DNA of 64,000 bases from JAGOUB01 sp964648045 (GTDB taxonomy: Bacteria > Patescibacteriota > Gracilibacteria > Peribacterales > Peribacteraceae): positions 1 through 64,000 of the forward strand of contig CAZYNU010000003.1 of the NCBI GenBank assembly GCA_964648045.1. Reading direction: 5' to 3'. Position numbers and translations under genes: made by a program. This document shows, in pieces, positions 27,708 through 36,633 of the stretch. The notes under the pieces were generated by a model. The model searched no databases. It saw only the letters and a program-made list of their open reading frames with translations, and was not told the DNA's origin. The first letter of the stretch is position 1. Each line of letters starts with the position of its first letter.

Positions 27708-29333
27708 TTATTCTGCGACGCGGGCGTCTTCTAAAAACAGCTGCGCGGTCTCGCGTCCGTTCCAGGTGTCGATGCCGATGCGGCCGACTAGATCCAGACG
27801 CTGATCAGCGTGCGTAGCCAAGTGACCAAGACCGAACCCGATCAACTTTGCCCCTCCAATACGAGCCTGCAGGTGGCGGGCGTTTTCGCCTACGCCTCGG
27901 GCTCCGTCGAGCGTCACGCCCCGCAGGATCACACGCGGTTCTTGGTTGCCGGCACCGAAGGGCTGGAACACGCTCAGACCACTGATCAGCGCAGGGCGCA
28001 GACTATTCAGGGGAATCTCACCATCAACCTCGAGCGTAGGCACCAGGTCATCGACGGATACAGAGGCGGCAATATCGGCACTCAGACGCTCCACCAAGGC
28101 CTCACGGTTCCTGATGGAAAACGTGCAGCCAGCCGCCTGGGCATGACCACCGAAGCGATCGAGCAGGTCGGAGCACCGCGTCAGGCCCTCAGCCAGGTGG
28201 TAGCCGCCGGCCGAACGCAGCGAGCCGGTACAAACACCATCGCACTCACTCACGACGAGGCTCGGCCGTCCGAAGCGCTCGCTCAACTTGGCCGCCACCA
28301 ATCCAAGCACGCCAGGATGCAGATCGGGATGAGATACGAAGAGCACTGGCGGTACAACAGCCTGCGCGAGAATCTTTTCCACGGCGCCGTCGACGGCAAG
28401 TTTGGTCTGCCGCTGGCGGTCGGCGTTCAGTTCTTCAAGGCGAGCAAGAGCGGGGCCGCCATCAAGCAGAGCTGCCAAGGCGATACCGGGATCGGCCAGG
28501 CGACCGGCAGCATTAATACGCGGCGCCAGGCGGAAGGCAACATCGGTGGCGGTCAGACCGGCTTTTTCGGCACGCAGGGCGTCGCGCATCTCGGCCAGCG
28601 GCCCAACCTGCAGACGCTCGAGCGCGGCTAGTCCTAGGGCCACTAGCGTGCGATTACGCCCTAAGAGCGGCACCACATCGGCCACGGTACCGAGCATGCC
28701 GAGCGCCAGATCGGCATCGGCCTCGGGGCCATTCACCGGTGCCAACACTCGGCCCAGCATGTGCGCCAGGCCGGCGGCCGAGGGCCAGGGGTCTTTCAAC
28801 GAGGCCGTCATTGGATGGACGAGCGCCGTCGCATGAGGCAGCTCGGCCGGCGGATGGTGGTGATCGACGATGATTACATCGATCCCCTTCTTTTGCAGTG
28901 TGTCTACGGCCTCGGCCGCGGTCACACCGGTGTCGACCGTAATAACCACGTCGGCGTACTCCCCCACTTCGGCGGCCAGGGCCGGCGTCAGACCGTAGCC
29001 GTCGCGCACGCGGTGCGGCAGACGCACGGCTGGATTGGCGCCCAAACGGCGCAAAGCCCGCACCAACAAGGCCGTCGACGTGACCCCATCGCAATCGTAG
29101 TCACCCACAATGACGATTCGCTGGCCTGTAGCGACGGCCATCTGCAACCGATCGACTGCCAAACGCAAATCCGGATAGTCGGAAAAACTTGGCAAGTCGT
29201 CAACCGTAGTCGACATTGTGGTGTGTAAACCGCGTTGTCGCCAGAGCGTCGCCAACCCCTCCCGACCGGAGAGATCAGGCACTTGATCAGGCAGGCGCCA
29301 GCGGCGGCCGGTGAGCGAAAGCGAAACGGCGAT
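27708..29333 (-). CDS. recJ: single-stranded-DNA exonuclease RecJ, probable AUC start
   Basis: 5'-3' single-strand DNA exonuclease of recombination and mismatch repair. DHH-family motifs are present: GDYDCDGVTSTAL, DTGVTA and VDHHHPP, then DHHA1-type GGHAQAAGCTF. A GTG at 29282 gives 524 aa, but the family's N-terminal pattern (RRWRLPDQVPDLSG...LWRQRGL) extends further upstream. An ATC at 29331-29333 lies exactly 6 nt after GACAGT, with TTGAGT 17 bp upstream, matching the leaderless layout and giving 541 aa. Between this ATC and the GTG there is no ATG, GTG or TTG in frame. The function is firm; the AUC start is an inference. Confidence 0.9.
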   Translation of the reverse strand: MAVSLSLTGRRWRLPDQVPDLSGREGLATLWRQRGLHTTMSTTVDDLPSFSDYPDLRLAVDRLQMAVATGQRIVIVGDYDCDGVTSTALLVRALRRLGANPAVRLPHRVRDGYGLTPALAAEVGEYADVVITVDTGVTAAEAVDTLQKKGIDVIIVDHHHPPAELPHATALVHPMTASLKDPWPSAAGLAHMLGRVLAPVNGPEADADLALGMLGTVADVVPLLGRNRTLVALGLAALERLQVGPLAEMRDALRAEKAGLTATDVAFRLAPRINAAGRLADPGIALAALLDGGPALARLEELNADRQRQTKLAVDGAVEKILAQAVVPPVLFVSHPDLHPGVLGLVAAKLSERFGRPSLVVSECDGVCTGSLRSAGGYHLAEGLTRCSDLLDRFGGHAQAAGCTFSIRNREALVERLSADIAASVSVDDLVPTLEVDGEIPLNSLRPALISGLSVFQPFGAGNQEPRVILRGVTLDGARGVGENARHLQARIGGAKLIGFGLGHLATHADQRLDLVGRIGIDTWNGRETAQLFLEDARVAE

Positions 29334-29339
29334 GCGCGC

Positions 29340-29368
29340 ACTGTCGCACCGCCGGGCACAGGACTCAA
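29340..29368 (-). promoter_or_regulatory. recJ promoter
   Basis: Minus-strand TTGAGT, 17-bp spacer, GACAGT, then six nt to the proposed ATC start. Confidence 0.55.
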
Positions 29369-29375
29369 GACGGAA

Positions 29376-29933
29376 TCAGGCGATCTCGGCGGCGGTCACC
29401 TTGCGCAGCGTCCAGGCGGCGGCAATGCCACCAAGACCCACGAGAACCCAGGTGCCAGCACCGGAGCGAGGCAGTGGGTGCCACGGAGCCGGGGGCTCCA
29501 CCCACGTGGAAGGACGGGGAGCTTGGACGGTGCGAGTGGGACGGTCGACGCGACCCTGCAGATCGGCAACGGTGGCCGAGAGGTCATCGACGCTGGCAAT
29601 CAGATCGTCGAGGGAGTTATGCAAGGCAGAATCACCCGAGGCAACATCGTGAGGCGGATCGACGACCACGTAGCCGGGCTGACCAGAGCCAGAGACAACC
29701 GACGGGAAGACGGGGCCGCCAACGGTTGTGGTGTAGGTGCCGTTTTGCTGCTGACGACGCTCGGCAAGCAGCGCATTTTGCGCGGCGACGCGGTCTTGGG
29801 CATGTCGAGCAGTGGGCGGCGGCAAGCCGTAGTCATCCACATAGATGTACTGATCCGGAGGCACATAGGCCGCGGCCGTCATCGGCAGGAGCATCGCCAC
29901 GGAGGCCAGCATCAGCTTGAGTGTGTGTGTCAT
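29376..29933 (-). CDS. exported protein with LPxTG-like C-terminal sorting signal
   Basis: A 185-aa protein with a signal peptide (THTLKLMLASVAMLLPMTAAA), a Pro/Gln-rich middle, a short coiled-coil-like stretch (LDDLIASVDDLSATVADLQGR) and a Pro-rich linker. The C-terminus reads LPRSGAG, a hydrophobic segment, then LRKV: the layout of a sortase or exosortase-type sorting signal. No sortase gene is in view. Start ATG 29933 is 9 nt past TACAAT, whose -35 (TTGCCC, 17 bp) lies in the end of the upstream gene, so it has its own promoter. Confidence 0.78.
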   Translation of the reverse strand: MTHTLKLMLASVAMLLPMTAAAYVPPDQYIYVDDYGLPPPTARHAQDRVAAQNALLAERRQQQNGTYTTTVGGPVFPSVVSGSGQPGYVVVDPPHDVASGDSALHNSLDDLIASVDDLSATVADLQGRVDRPTRTVQAPRPSTWVEPPAPWHPLPRSGAGTWVLVGLGGIAAAWTLRKVTAAEIA

Positions 29934-29961
29934 ATTGCTTCTATTGTACAGGAAAATTGAC

Positions 29962-31008
29962 TTAGGGGCAAACGGCGGTGTCTCCAAAGAGGCAGCGGTA
30001 AACGGCGTCGTAGTCGTTAATCCCCACCTTCGTGTTGGTAATCCGAATGAGCGGATCTGTCTCGCCGGTATCTAGGCGACCATTGAGATTTTTGTCTTCA
30101 CCAAGTTCGAGAATTTGATCATTGCCCACGCGCACCACGCAGAGACCGTCGCACAGGCCGTCGCGGTCACTGTCACGGTTGCGAGGATCGGACTCACCAG
30201 GATCGAGTTTGCCGTTCAGATTCTTGTCTTCGATACCGTCGATCAGCCCGTCGCTGTCGGTATCGCGAATGAGGGGCTGCGTACCGCCACGCACCTCAAG
30301 ACCGTCCGGGATACCATCACCATCACTATCGGGATTGAGCGGATCGGTGCCCAAGCCATTCTCGGCCTTCGTATTGAGAAGATCACCGTCTTCATCGAGA
30401 CCGATGGGCAGGGGCGCCTCAGTCATGATGAAACAGAGCGCGCCAGCTACGAACGTATCAAGCTGATGGCGAATGCCGTTTTGGCGGTTCTGCGCTTCTT
30501 CTTGGAAGGAATCATTGACGGCCTGAAGATCGTAAATGGAGCGGCGGGCAATGGAAGAGGAGGCTGCCTGGCGCTGCGCTTGGCGCTCCTTATCCGAAAG
30601 GAACATCAATCCCGGAAACCCCTGGCGGCTATCAACGACGGCCGGAGCATCATTTTCGGGTAGGCAGTACCCCCAATAACGCACGTCGGAACCGCGAGCA
30701 CCAAGTAACACCTCGCGATTGATGCCGGCCACACCGCCCAAATCGAGGGGAATATGGAAGATCACATTAGTATCCGCTGGAACGGTGGCGCCCGTCGCCA
30801 CTTTGGCTGCATCGATCACAACCCAAGGGATCTCGCGCTGCTTCTGGGGCAGAAGGAGCGCGAGGGCAATCTCGCCGCGCCCGGTGGGACTATCTACGGC
30901 AGCCGTCGGCCAGAACGTGGACGCACCCACGAACGCGGCCACCGGCAGGAGAGCCAGGAGAAACGCCTTAGTGGCGGCGGAGACGGTGTCGGGGAGGCTC
31001 GAAGCCAT
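29962..31008 (-). CDS. exported calcium-binding-repeat protein (thrombospondin type 3-like)
   Basis: A 348-aa protein with an N-terminal membrane or signal segment (AFLLALLPVAAFVGASTFW). A central domain contains a possible disulfide region, and the C-terminal third has Asp/Gly-rich Ca2+ loops (DPLNPDSDGDGIPDGLEVRG, DTDSDGLIDGIEDKNLNGKL, DSDRDGLCDGLC). Such loops bind Ca2+ in extracellular stalks. Start ATG 31008 is exactly 6 nt past TATACT with TTCGCA 17 bp upstream: leaderless. Divergent from dnaJ. Its role is likely structural at the surface. Confidence 0.85.
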   Translation of the reverse strand: MASSLPDTVSAATKAFLLALLPVAAFVGASTFWPTAAVDSPTGRGEIALALLLPQKQREIPWVVIDAAKVATGATVPADTNVIFHIPLDLGGVAGINREVLLGARGSDVRYWGYCLPENDAPAVVDSRQGFPGLMFLSDKERQAQRQAASSSIARRSIYDLQAVNDSFQEEAQNRQNGIRHQLDTFVAGALCFIMTEAPLPIGLDEDGDLLNTKAENGLGTDPLNPDSDGDGIPDGLEVRGGTQPLIRDTDSDGLIDGIEDKNLNGKLDPGESDPRNRDSDRDGLCDGLCVVRVGNDQILELGEDKNLNGRLDTGETDPLIRITNTKVGINDYDAVYRCLFGDTAVCP

Positions 31009-31066
31009 CGGGCCAGTATACCACGTTTCTCTCTCGCTGCGAAGCCCTCTGCGCTACAATCCCCGC

Positions 31067-32134
31067 ATCGCCAACGACTTCTACAACATCCTCGGCGTCG
31101 GCAAATCCGCCTCAGCGGACGAGATTAAGCAGGCTTACCGGAAGCTGAGCAAAGAATGGCACCCCGATAAGCACAAGGGTGACCCGGCGGCGGAGGCCAA
31201 ATTTAAGGAGATCAACCAAGCCTACGAGACCCTGGGCGACGCCACGAAGCGCGCTCAGTACGACCGCTTCGGCGCCGCCGGACCGGGTATGGGAGGCGGC
31301 TTCGGCGGGGGAGGGTTCGATTTCTCGGGCTTCCAGAATGGCGACATGGGTGATCTTGGCGACTTGTTCTCCAACTTCTTCGGCGGCAGCCGCGGTGGAG
31401 CCCAAAGCAAAGGAGCCGACCACGAGGTGGCCGTCACGATCGATTTGGCCGAAGCCGTGAGCGGCGCCAAGCGGACGATTCGCGTGCAACGCCAAGCGGA
31501 ATGCGAGACCTGCGGCGGCAACGGTGCGGCCAAGGGATCCGCGGTGATCACCTGCAACCAATGCGGCGGCACTGGCCAAGTGACGCGCATCGCGCAGTCG
31601 TTCTTTGGTCAGATCCAACAGCGCGGAATCTGTCCCCAGTGCCATGGCTCGGGCAAAGTGCCGGAAAAGCCCTGCGCCACCTGCAACGGCCAAGGTCGCA
31701 CAAGCAAGCGCGACGACATCACGGTGGAGATTCCTGCCGGCATTGCCGACGGCCAAAGCCTGCGCGTGCGCGGCAAGGGTGACCATGGCCTACCCGGCCA
31801 GCCGACCGGTGATCTCTTTGTACATATCAGCGTGCGCCCCGACGATCGCTTCCGCCGCGACGGTGACGACATTCATGGCGCCACAGCCGTAAGCGCCATC
31901 GACGCCACGCTCGGGGCCGAGATCGACATCGAGACGGTGCACGGACCCGTGACGGTATCGGTGCCGGCCGGTACGCAGCCAGGCACGATCATGCGCGTGA
32001 AGGGCAAAGGCATGCCGGTACTCAACACCTCCCGCCATGGCGATCACTACCTGCGCATCGACGTGATCATTCCGAAAAAACTCAGCCGCGAAGAGAAGAA
32101 ATTGGCCGAGGAGTGGCGCAAGCTTCAACGCTGA
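31067..32134 (+). CDS. dnaJ: chaperone DnaJ (type I), probable AUC start
   Basis: Hsp40 co-chaperone that delivers substrates to DnaK. All type I parts are present in 355 aa: J domain with HPD (WHPDKHKG), Gly/Phe linker, four zinc repeats (CETCGGNG, CNQCGGTG, CPQCHGSG, CATCNGQG) and two substrate domains. No ATG, GTG or TTG stands at the expected start. The codon aligned with Met1 of the family (xANDFYNILGV) is ATC at 31067-31069, exactly 6 nt after a TACAAT -10 box. The open frame continues upstream, but through the promoter. Initiation at AUC on a leaderless mRNA is the best reading. Confidence 0.93.
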   Translation: MANDFYNILGVGKSASADEIKQAYRKLSKEWHPDKHKGDPAAEAKFKEINQAYETLGDATKRAQYDRFGAAGPGMGGGFGGGGFDFSGFQNGDMGDLGDLFSNFFGGSRGGAQSKGADHEVAVTIDLAEAVSGAKRTIRVQRQAECETCGGNGAAKGSAVITCNQCGGTGQVTRIAQSFFGQIQQRGICPQCHGSGKVPEKPCATCNGQGRTSKRDDITVEIPAGIADGQSLRVRGKGDHGLPGQPTGDLFVHISVRPDDRFRRDGDDIHGATAVSAIDATLGAEIDIETVHGPVTVSVPAGTQPGTIMRVKGKGMPVLNTSRHGDHYLRIDVIIPKKLSREEKKLAEEWRKLQR

Positions 32135-32272
32135 TCAAGGGCGAAGAAGTGTAGGGCAGAACAATCGATGGAGCCCTTCTTCCAGCCGTTTTTTCGTGAT
32201 CATGTCTGCCTTGAACAGGCGCCCATTGAACATGAACAGGGAGCGCGACCACCGATCGTGACGAGTACCCGC

Positions 32273-32827
32273 TCAGATGTCGAGATTCTCAAGGCCATCA
32301 TCCGCGGCAATGACAGGCGAGAGCTCTTCGCCACTCTTCAATTTGGCCTCCTTTTCGGACTTCAACTTCAGCACGATCTGACGGTAGTCGCCCTGACCAA
32401 TACTCTCGGTGGTTAAATCTTGCAGGGCAGGGGACTCGGCGACGTGGAGGTGCACGATGCGTCGGAAATAGGGACTCATCGGCGAGAGGGCGACGCGATT
32501 GCCCGTACGACGGACGAAGTCGGCCTTCTGGTCGGCAATCTTGCGGACTTTCTCCTCTTGCTGGCGGCGGTAACCGTCAACATCGAGGATAATGAAAGGA
32601 TTTGCTTCGCCTTTTTCCTTGGCGCGGACAATCGCCTTGGCCAGATGCTGGAGTGAGTTAAGTGTCTCGCCGTGCCAACCAATCAAGCGGCTGGGATCTG
32701 GCGCGACGATGTCGATGCGCGTGGCATTCGTCTTCTGTTCGAAGCTGACACTCAGGCTGTCGAACGCGAGACCCGCCTGCGAGAGCAGGTTTTTCAGCAC
32801 ATCTTCGACGAGGGCGGCTTGCACCAT
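32273..32827 (-). CDS. jag: Jag/KhpB-like RNA-binding protein (KH and R3H domains)
   Basis: RNA-binding protein tied to cell-envelope regulation in Gram-positive bacteria and usually linked to rnpA-yidC; here it stands apart from them (57.7-59.3 kb). Of 184 aa, residues about 35-105 form the KH domain (SRLIGWHGETLNSLQHLAKA) and about 110-170 the R3H domain (KADFVRRTGNRVALSPMSPYFRRIVH). The N-terminal Jag domain is short. The frame extends upstream through HU in another frame, but ATG 32827 follows TATCAT by 9 nt (TTGGCG-17). This promoter overlaps the HU terminator region. Confidence 0.9.
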   Translation of the reverse strand: MVQAALVEDVLKNLLSQAGLAFDSLSVSFEQKTNATRIDIVAPDPSRLIGWHGETLNSLQHLAKAIVRAKEKGEANPFIILDVDGYRRQQEEKVRKIADQKADFVRRTGNRVALSPMSPYFRRIVHLHVAESPALQDLTTESIGQGDYRQIVLKLKSEKEAKLKSGEELSPVIAADDGLENLDI

Positions 32828-32871
32828 AGCCCCGGCATGATAGTGGCTCGCGGGCACGCCGCCAATGCCAC

Positions 32872-32904
32872 CAAAAGAAAGAGCCCCCGAGTGATGGGGG
32901 GCTC
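32872..32904 (-). terminator. terminator of the HU gene
   Basis: Minus-strand stem GAGCCCCC/GGGGGCTC followed by TTTCTTTT. Confidence 0.85.
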
Positions 32905-32931
32905 TATTCGATTCAAAAGGGGAAGACGTGC

Positions 32932-33213
32932 TCAGCGGACTGCGTCCTTGAGGGTCTTGCCGGCCTTGAAGGACGGAACCTTCATCGCCGGAATCGAGAT
33001 CTTCTGGGACGGGTTGCGCGGGTTGACGCCCGTGCGAGCAGCACGCTTGCTGATGCGGAAGGTGCCGAAGCCCGTGACGGTCACCGCGTTGCCCTTCTTG
33101 AGCTCCTTGGTGATCGTCGAGGTGAGAGCCTCGAGAGCGGCCGCAGCGGCACGCTTGGTGATACCGGCAGCGTTGCCGATCGTAGCGATGAGGTCCTGCT
33201 TGGACAGAGACAT
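32932..33213 (-). CDS. hup: HU-family nucleoid protein
   Basis: Histone-like DNA-bending protein. The 93-aa sequence has the HU signature GFGTFRISKRAARTGVNPRN and the arm-Pro region NPSQKISIPAMKVPSFKAG. Start ATG 33213 has a ~45-nt pyrimidine-rich leader (CTTCTTCCCCCTCCCAGT) without SD, after TTGCCC-16-TAGACT. Its own terminator indicates an abundant monocistronic mRNA. An integration-host-factor role cannot be separated from HU by sequence. Confidence 0.96.
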   Translation of the reverse strand: MSLSKQDLIATIGNAAGITKRAAAAALEALTSTITKELKKGNAVTVTGFGTFRISKRAARTGVNPRNPSQKISIPAMKVPSFKAGKTLKDAVR

Positions 33214-33464
33214 ACTGGGAGGGGGAAGAAGAAGTACGAAGAAGTACTGGTACTAGTCTAGCCCGGGCAACGGCTAGGGCAAGCCACATTCGCGCTCTGA
33301 GGCCGAAAATGGGGCTTACCTAAGCCGTTTTGGCTTACAGAAGCCCTCGGACGCTGAATACAAAGGATGATCAATGATCAGTTCTGTTGGGCTATTTACA
33401 TACTTTTACGCTTCTTTTGTCCATCTTTGACAATAGCCGGTACCCCTCCGTAGGCTCAGGGCCC

Positions 33465-35822
33465 ATGACCCAGCTCGTCATCGTTGAGAGCCCTGCGAAG
33501 GCCAAGACCATTAAGCGTTTCCTCGGCAAAGAATTTACCGTGGAGGCGAGCATGGGCCACGTGCGCGACTTGCCGGAGGGTGAGCTTGGCGTGACAACGA
33601 CCAAGGACTTTGAGCCGAAGTACGAAGTGCCGGAAGGCAAGCAGGCGGTGGTGAAACACCTGAAGGACTTAGCAAAGAAGAGTACGGCCCTGTGGATCGC
33701 GACAGATGAAGACCGCGAAGGAGAGGCGATCGGCTGGCACCTGCTGCAACTGCTCGACCCCAAGGGGAAAGCCGAAGTGAAGCGCATCGTGTTCCATGAG
33801 ATTACCGAGAGCGCCATCAAGGCGGCCGTGGAGCACCCGCGGCAAATCGACATGAAGCTTGTGGACGCCCAACAGGGTCGGCGAGTGCTCGATCGTTTGG
33901 TGGGCTACACCCTCTCGCCGTTCCTCTGGAAGAAGGTCTACCGCGGCCTCTCTGCCGGACGTGTGCAATCGGTGGCGGTCCGCATCATTGTTGACCGTGA
34001 GCGCGAGATTAAAGCGTTCATTCCGGTGGAATATTGGACGGTGGACGCCGCCCTGCGAACGAAGAAAGAGGAGAGTTTCACGGCTTCGCTTAACCAACGC
34101 GACGGCGAGAAGTTTGTGCCCAGCAGCAAAGAGGAGACAGACGCGGCCCTGGCCGAGATGGAGGGAAAGCCTTTCACGGTGACCGAGCTGGAGGAGAAGG
34201 AAGTGCAGCGCAATCCCCCCGCCCCGTTCACGACTTCAACACTGCAACAGGAAGCTGCTCGCAAGCTCGGGTTTTCAGTGAAGCAGACGATGGTGGTGGC
34301 ACAGCAACTCTACGAAGGCGTGGCGCTGGGTAAGGGTGAGGGATCGGCTGGTCTGATCACCTACATGCGTACAGACTCGGTGAACCTGAGCCAAAAAGCG
34401 CTCGACGACAGCAAGAGCACCATCCAGCAGCTCTACGGCCGCGAGTACGTCCTAAGTGAGCCGCGTAAGTTCGCCAACAAGAGCAAGGGGGCCCAGGAGG
34501 CTCACGAGGCCATCCGCCCCACCGAAATTGAACGCACGCCCGAGTCGCTGGCCGACGTGCTCGACCACCAACAGCTGAAGCTCTACACCATGATTTGGCA
34601 GCGCACGATGGCCACCCAGATGCCGCCGGCCGAGTTCAAGCGTATCGGCGCCAATATCGCTGCCGGGCGTTATAGCTTCCGCGCCACGGGCCAGACCCTG
34701 CTCTTCGACGGGTATCTGCGCGCCTACACCGAAGGCAAGGACGAAGACCACGAGGCCGCCACCGCCCAAAACGACAGCGACAAACTCCTGCCGCCGTTGG
34801 CAGAAGGCGACTCGCTCACGCTTGAGACCATTACACCTGAGCAACACTTTACCAAGCCGCCGGCCCGCTATACCGAGGCCAGCCTGGTGAAGAAACTCGA
34901 AGAGGAGGGGATCGGCCGGCCGAGTACCTACGCTCCCACCATCTCGACGGTGCAACAGCGTGGCTACATTGAGAAGGACGGCCGCCAACTCGTGCCGGCC
35001 GACGTGGCCTTCACCGTGACCGATCTGCTTACGGAGCACTTCCCCGACATCGTCAGCCTGAGCTTCACGGCCGAGATGGAACAGAAGCTCGACAACGTGG
35101 CTGAAGGCAAAGACGATTACCGTGAATTCGTGGGCGATTTTTACAAGCCGTTCCACAAATTAGTAGAAAGCAAAACGAAGGAAATTAAGAAGGAAGACGT
35201 GCTGAAGGAGCGAGTGCTCGGCATCGACCCCGCCACCGGCAAAGAGGTAGTGGCGCGCATGGGTCGCTTCGGACCGTTTGTGCAACTTGGGCGCATTGAG
35301 GCCAAAGACGCGAAGGAAGCTAAAGCCATGCGCAAGAGTGGCGACGTAAAGACGGCCTCGATTAAGAAAGGGCTGCGCCTGGAGGACGTCACGTTGGAAC
35401 AAGCCCTCTCACAACTGCAATTCCCCAAAACTCTTGGCCAGGAAGCTGCAACCGACATCATCGTGCACTTAGGCCGTTTCGGCCCATACTTGCAGTGGGG
35501 TGAACAGACCACGACCTTACCCAAGGACGTTGACCCGGCGGAGGTGACATTGCCCCAGGCTGTAGACTTTTTGAAGAATGCCAAGGAGATGAAACGTAAA
35601 GCCGCCGAACCACTCAAGACCTTTGGGAACGATCCCGAATCGGGCGGAGCAGTCTTTGTGAAAGACGGTCGTTACGGCCCCTACGTCACCGACGGCAAAA
35701 CGAACGCCTCGCTCCGAAAGGGAATGTCGCCCGAGACGGTTACGGAAGCGGAAGCGTTTGAACTTCTTGCGAAGAAGCGTGCATCGCCCAATCGCGGCTG
35801 GAAAGGAAAGGGTCGCCGATGA
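33465..35822 (+). CDS. topA: DNA topoisomerase I
   Basis: Type IA topoisomerase that relaxes negative supercoils. The 785-aa protein has the Toprim domain (VIVESPAKAKTIKRFLG, ATDEDREGEAIGWH), the active-site Tyr300 in TYMRTDSVNLS and the full core. The C-terminus carries three GRFGPY-type repeats instead of Cys4 zinc fingers, as in several bacterial groups. Start ATG 33465 lies 8 nt past TAGGCT with TTGACA 18 bp upstream. An in-frame start further up would precede this promoter. Confidence 0.97.
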   Translation: MTQLVIVESPAKAKTIKRFLGKEFTVEASMGHVRDLPEGELGVTTTKDFEPKYEVPEGKQAVVKHLKDLAKKSTALWIATDEDREGEAIGWHLLQLLDPKGKAEVKRIVFHEITESAIKAAVEHPRQIDMKLVDAQQGRRVLDRLVGYTLSPFLWKKVYRGLSAGRVQSVAVRIIVDREREIKAFIPVEYWTVDAALRTKKEESFTASLNQRDGEKFVPSSKEETDAALAEMEGKPFTVTELEEKEVQRNPPAPFTTSTLQQEAARKLGFSVKQTMVVAQQLYEGVALGKGEGSAGLITYMRTDSVNLSQKALDDSKSTIQQLYGREYVLSEPRKFANKSKGAQEAHEAIRPTEIERTPESLADVLDHQQLKLYTMIWQRTMATQMPPAEFKRIGANIAAGRYSFRATGQTLLFDGYLRAYTEGKDEDHEAATAQNDSDKLLPPLAEGDSLTLETITPEQHFTKPPARYTEASLVKKLEEEGIGRPSTYAPTISTVQQRGYIEKDGRQLVPADVAFTVTDLLTEHFPDIVSLSFTAEMEQKLDNVAEGKDDYREFVGDFYKPFHKLVESKTKEIKKEDVLKERVLGIDPATGKEVVARMGRFGPFVQLGRIEAKDAKEAKAMRKSGDVKTASIKKGLRLEDVTLEQALSQLQFPKTLGQEAATDIIVHLGRFGPYLQWGEQTTTLPKDVDPAEVTLPQAVDFLKNAKEMKRKAAEPLKTFGNDPESGGAVFVKDGRYGPYVTDGKTNASLRKGMSPETVTEAEAFELLAKKRASPNRGWKGKGRR

Positions 35823-36147
35823 CCTATCCACGACCATGATCACTGCCAAAAAGAGCACCCGTTGATCAAGCGGTTCTTTTGGCATCTACATCGCCAAGAC
35901 ACAGATAAACCACCCAGTCTGATAAAGGAGTGATCGCTCTGAAGCAGATAGTTTTTAGGCTCACGGACTAGGGCTCCGTGCCTGGTTGTCTCTTAATAGG
36001 GATAAGCCAGAGCCCGACCTGTTAGCTCCTCCTGACAAAATGCGTGATCACAGCATGTTCGTGGAAAGCTGACGAGAGATGTTTCTCGCTGATCATGATC
36101 GTGATCCATAGCATGACCATGTTCTGATCACCTCCCACCCATCCACC
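35823..36147. other. 325-bp intergenic region rich in dyads and TGATCA sites
   Basis: No credible frame. It starts with an imperfect hairpin (GCCAAAA...TTTTGGC, about 35844-35882) that may terminate topA. Next come a CACGGA/TCCGTG stem near 35962-35983 and several TGATC words close to the start of the next gene. A small RNA is possible; nothing matches RNase P RNA, tmRNA or SRP RNA. Confidence 0.45.
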
Positions 36148-36633
36148 ATGGACGCCGTCGTCCCCACCCTCTCTATTAAGGAAGCCGCCGATCGGTACCA
36201 GAAGGCCGAGATCACCATCCGCCGCCTGGTGCGCTCGATCGTGAAAGATGCTGAGTCGCCCGACCGGCACCTGATCACCCCCGATCCGACGGAGGCAAAG
36301 AAATTGCAGAGCAAGCGTAAGCCGTTTAGCTACACCCTCAGCCTGGAACTCCTCGAGCGCCACTTCGCCGGTACGGGTGCCAAGGCAGCCAAGTCTCCCG
36401 TTCAGAATAGCGAGTATATTCGCCTGCTCGAACAGACATCGGAAGGCCTGAAGGATCAACTGAAGGTGAAAGATGAGCAGATCAAGTCGCTCCAGAATTC
36501 GATCGAGGGCCTGAGCGAGCGCCAGCGTGAGATGAACATCCTCATGAAGGGTCTGCAACAGCAGCTCATGCTAAGCAGCGGCCAGCCCGCCACGGAGAAG
36601 AAGTCGTCGTGGTGGACGCCGTGGAAGAAGTAA
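36148..36633 (+). CDS. DNA-binding-like protein with N-terminal HTH and coiled coil
   Basis: A 161-aa protein. The N-terminus looks like a helix-turn-helix (LSIKEAADRYQKAEITIRRLV), followed by a Lys-rich segment, then a coiled coil at about 90-140 (LLEQTSEGLKDQLKVKDEQI) and the tail SSWWTPWKK. Similar HTH-plus-coiled-coil proteins with aromatic/basic tails are known on plasmids and in CPR genomes, but no function is assigned. The leader is C/T-rich with no SD. The stop abuts the stop of the convergent zinc-finger gene, and a terminator for this gene (GACCGCC-AACA-GGCGGTC-TTTT, 36660-36681) lies within that gene's 3' end. Confidence 0.78.
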   Translation: MDAVVPTLSIKEAADRYQKAEITIRRLVRSIVKDAESPDRHLITPDPTEAKKLQSKRKPFSYTLSLELLERHFAGTGAKAAKSPVQNSEYIRLLEQTSEGLKDQLKVKDEQIKSLQNSIEGLSERQREMNILMKGLQQQLMLSSGQPATEKKSSWWTPWKK

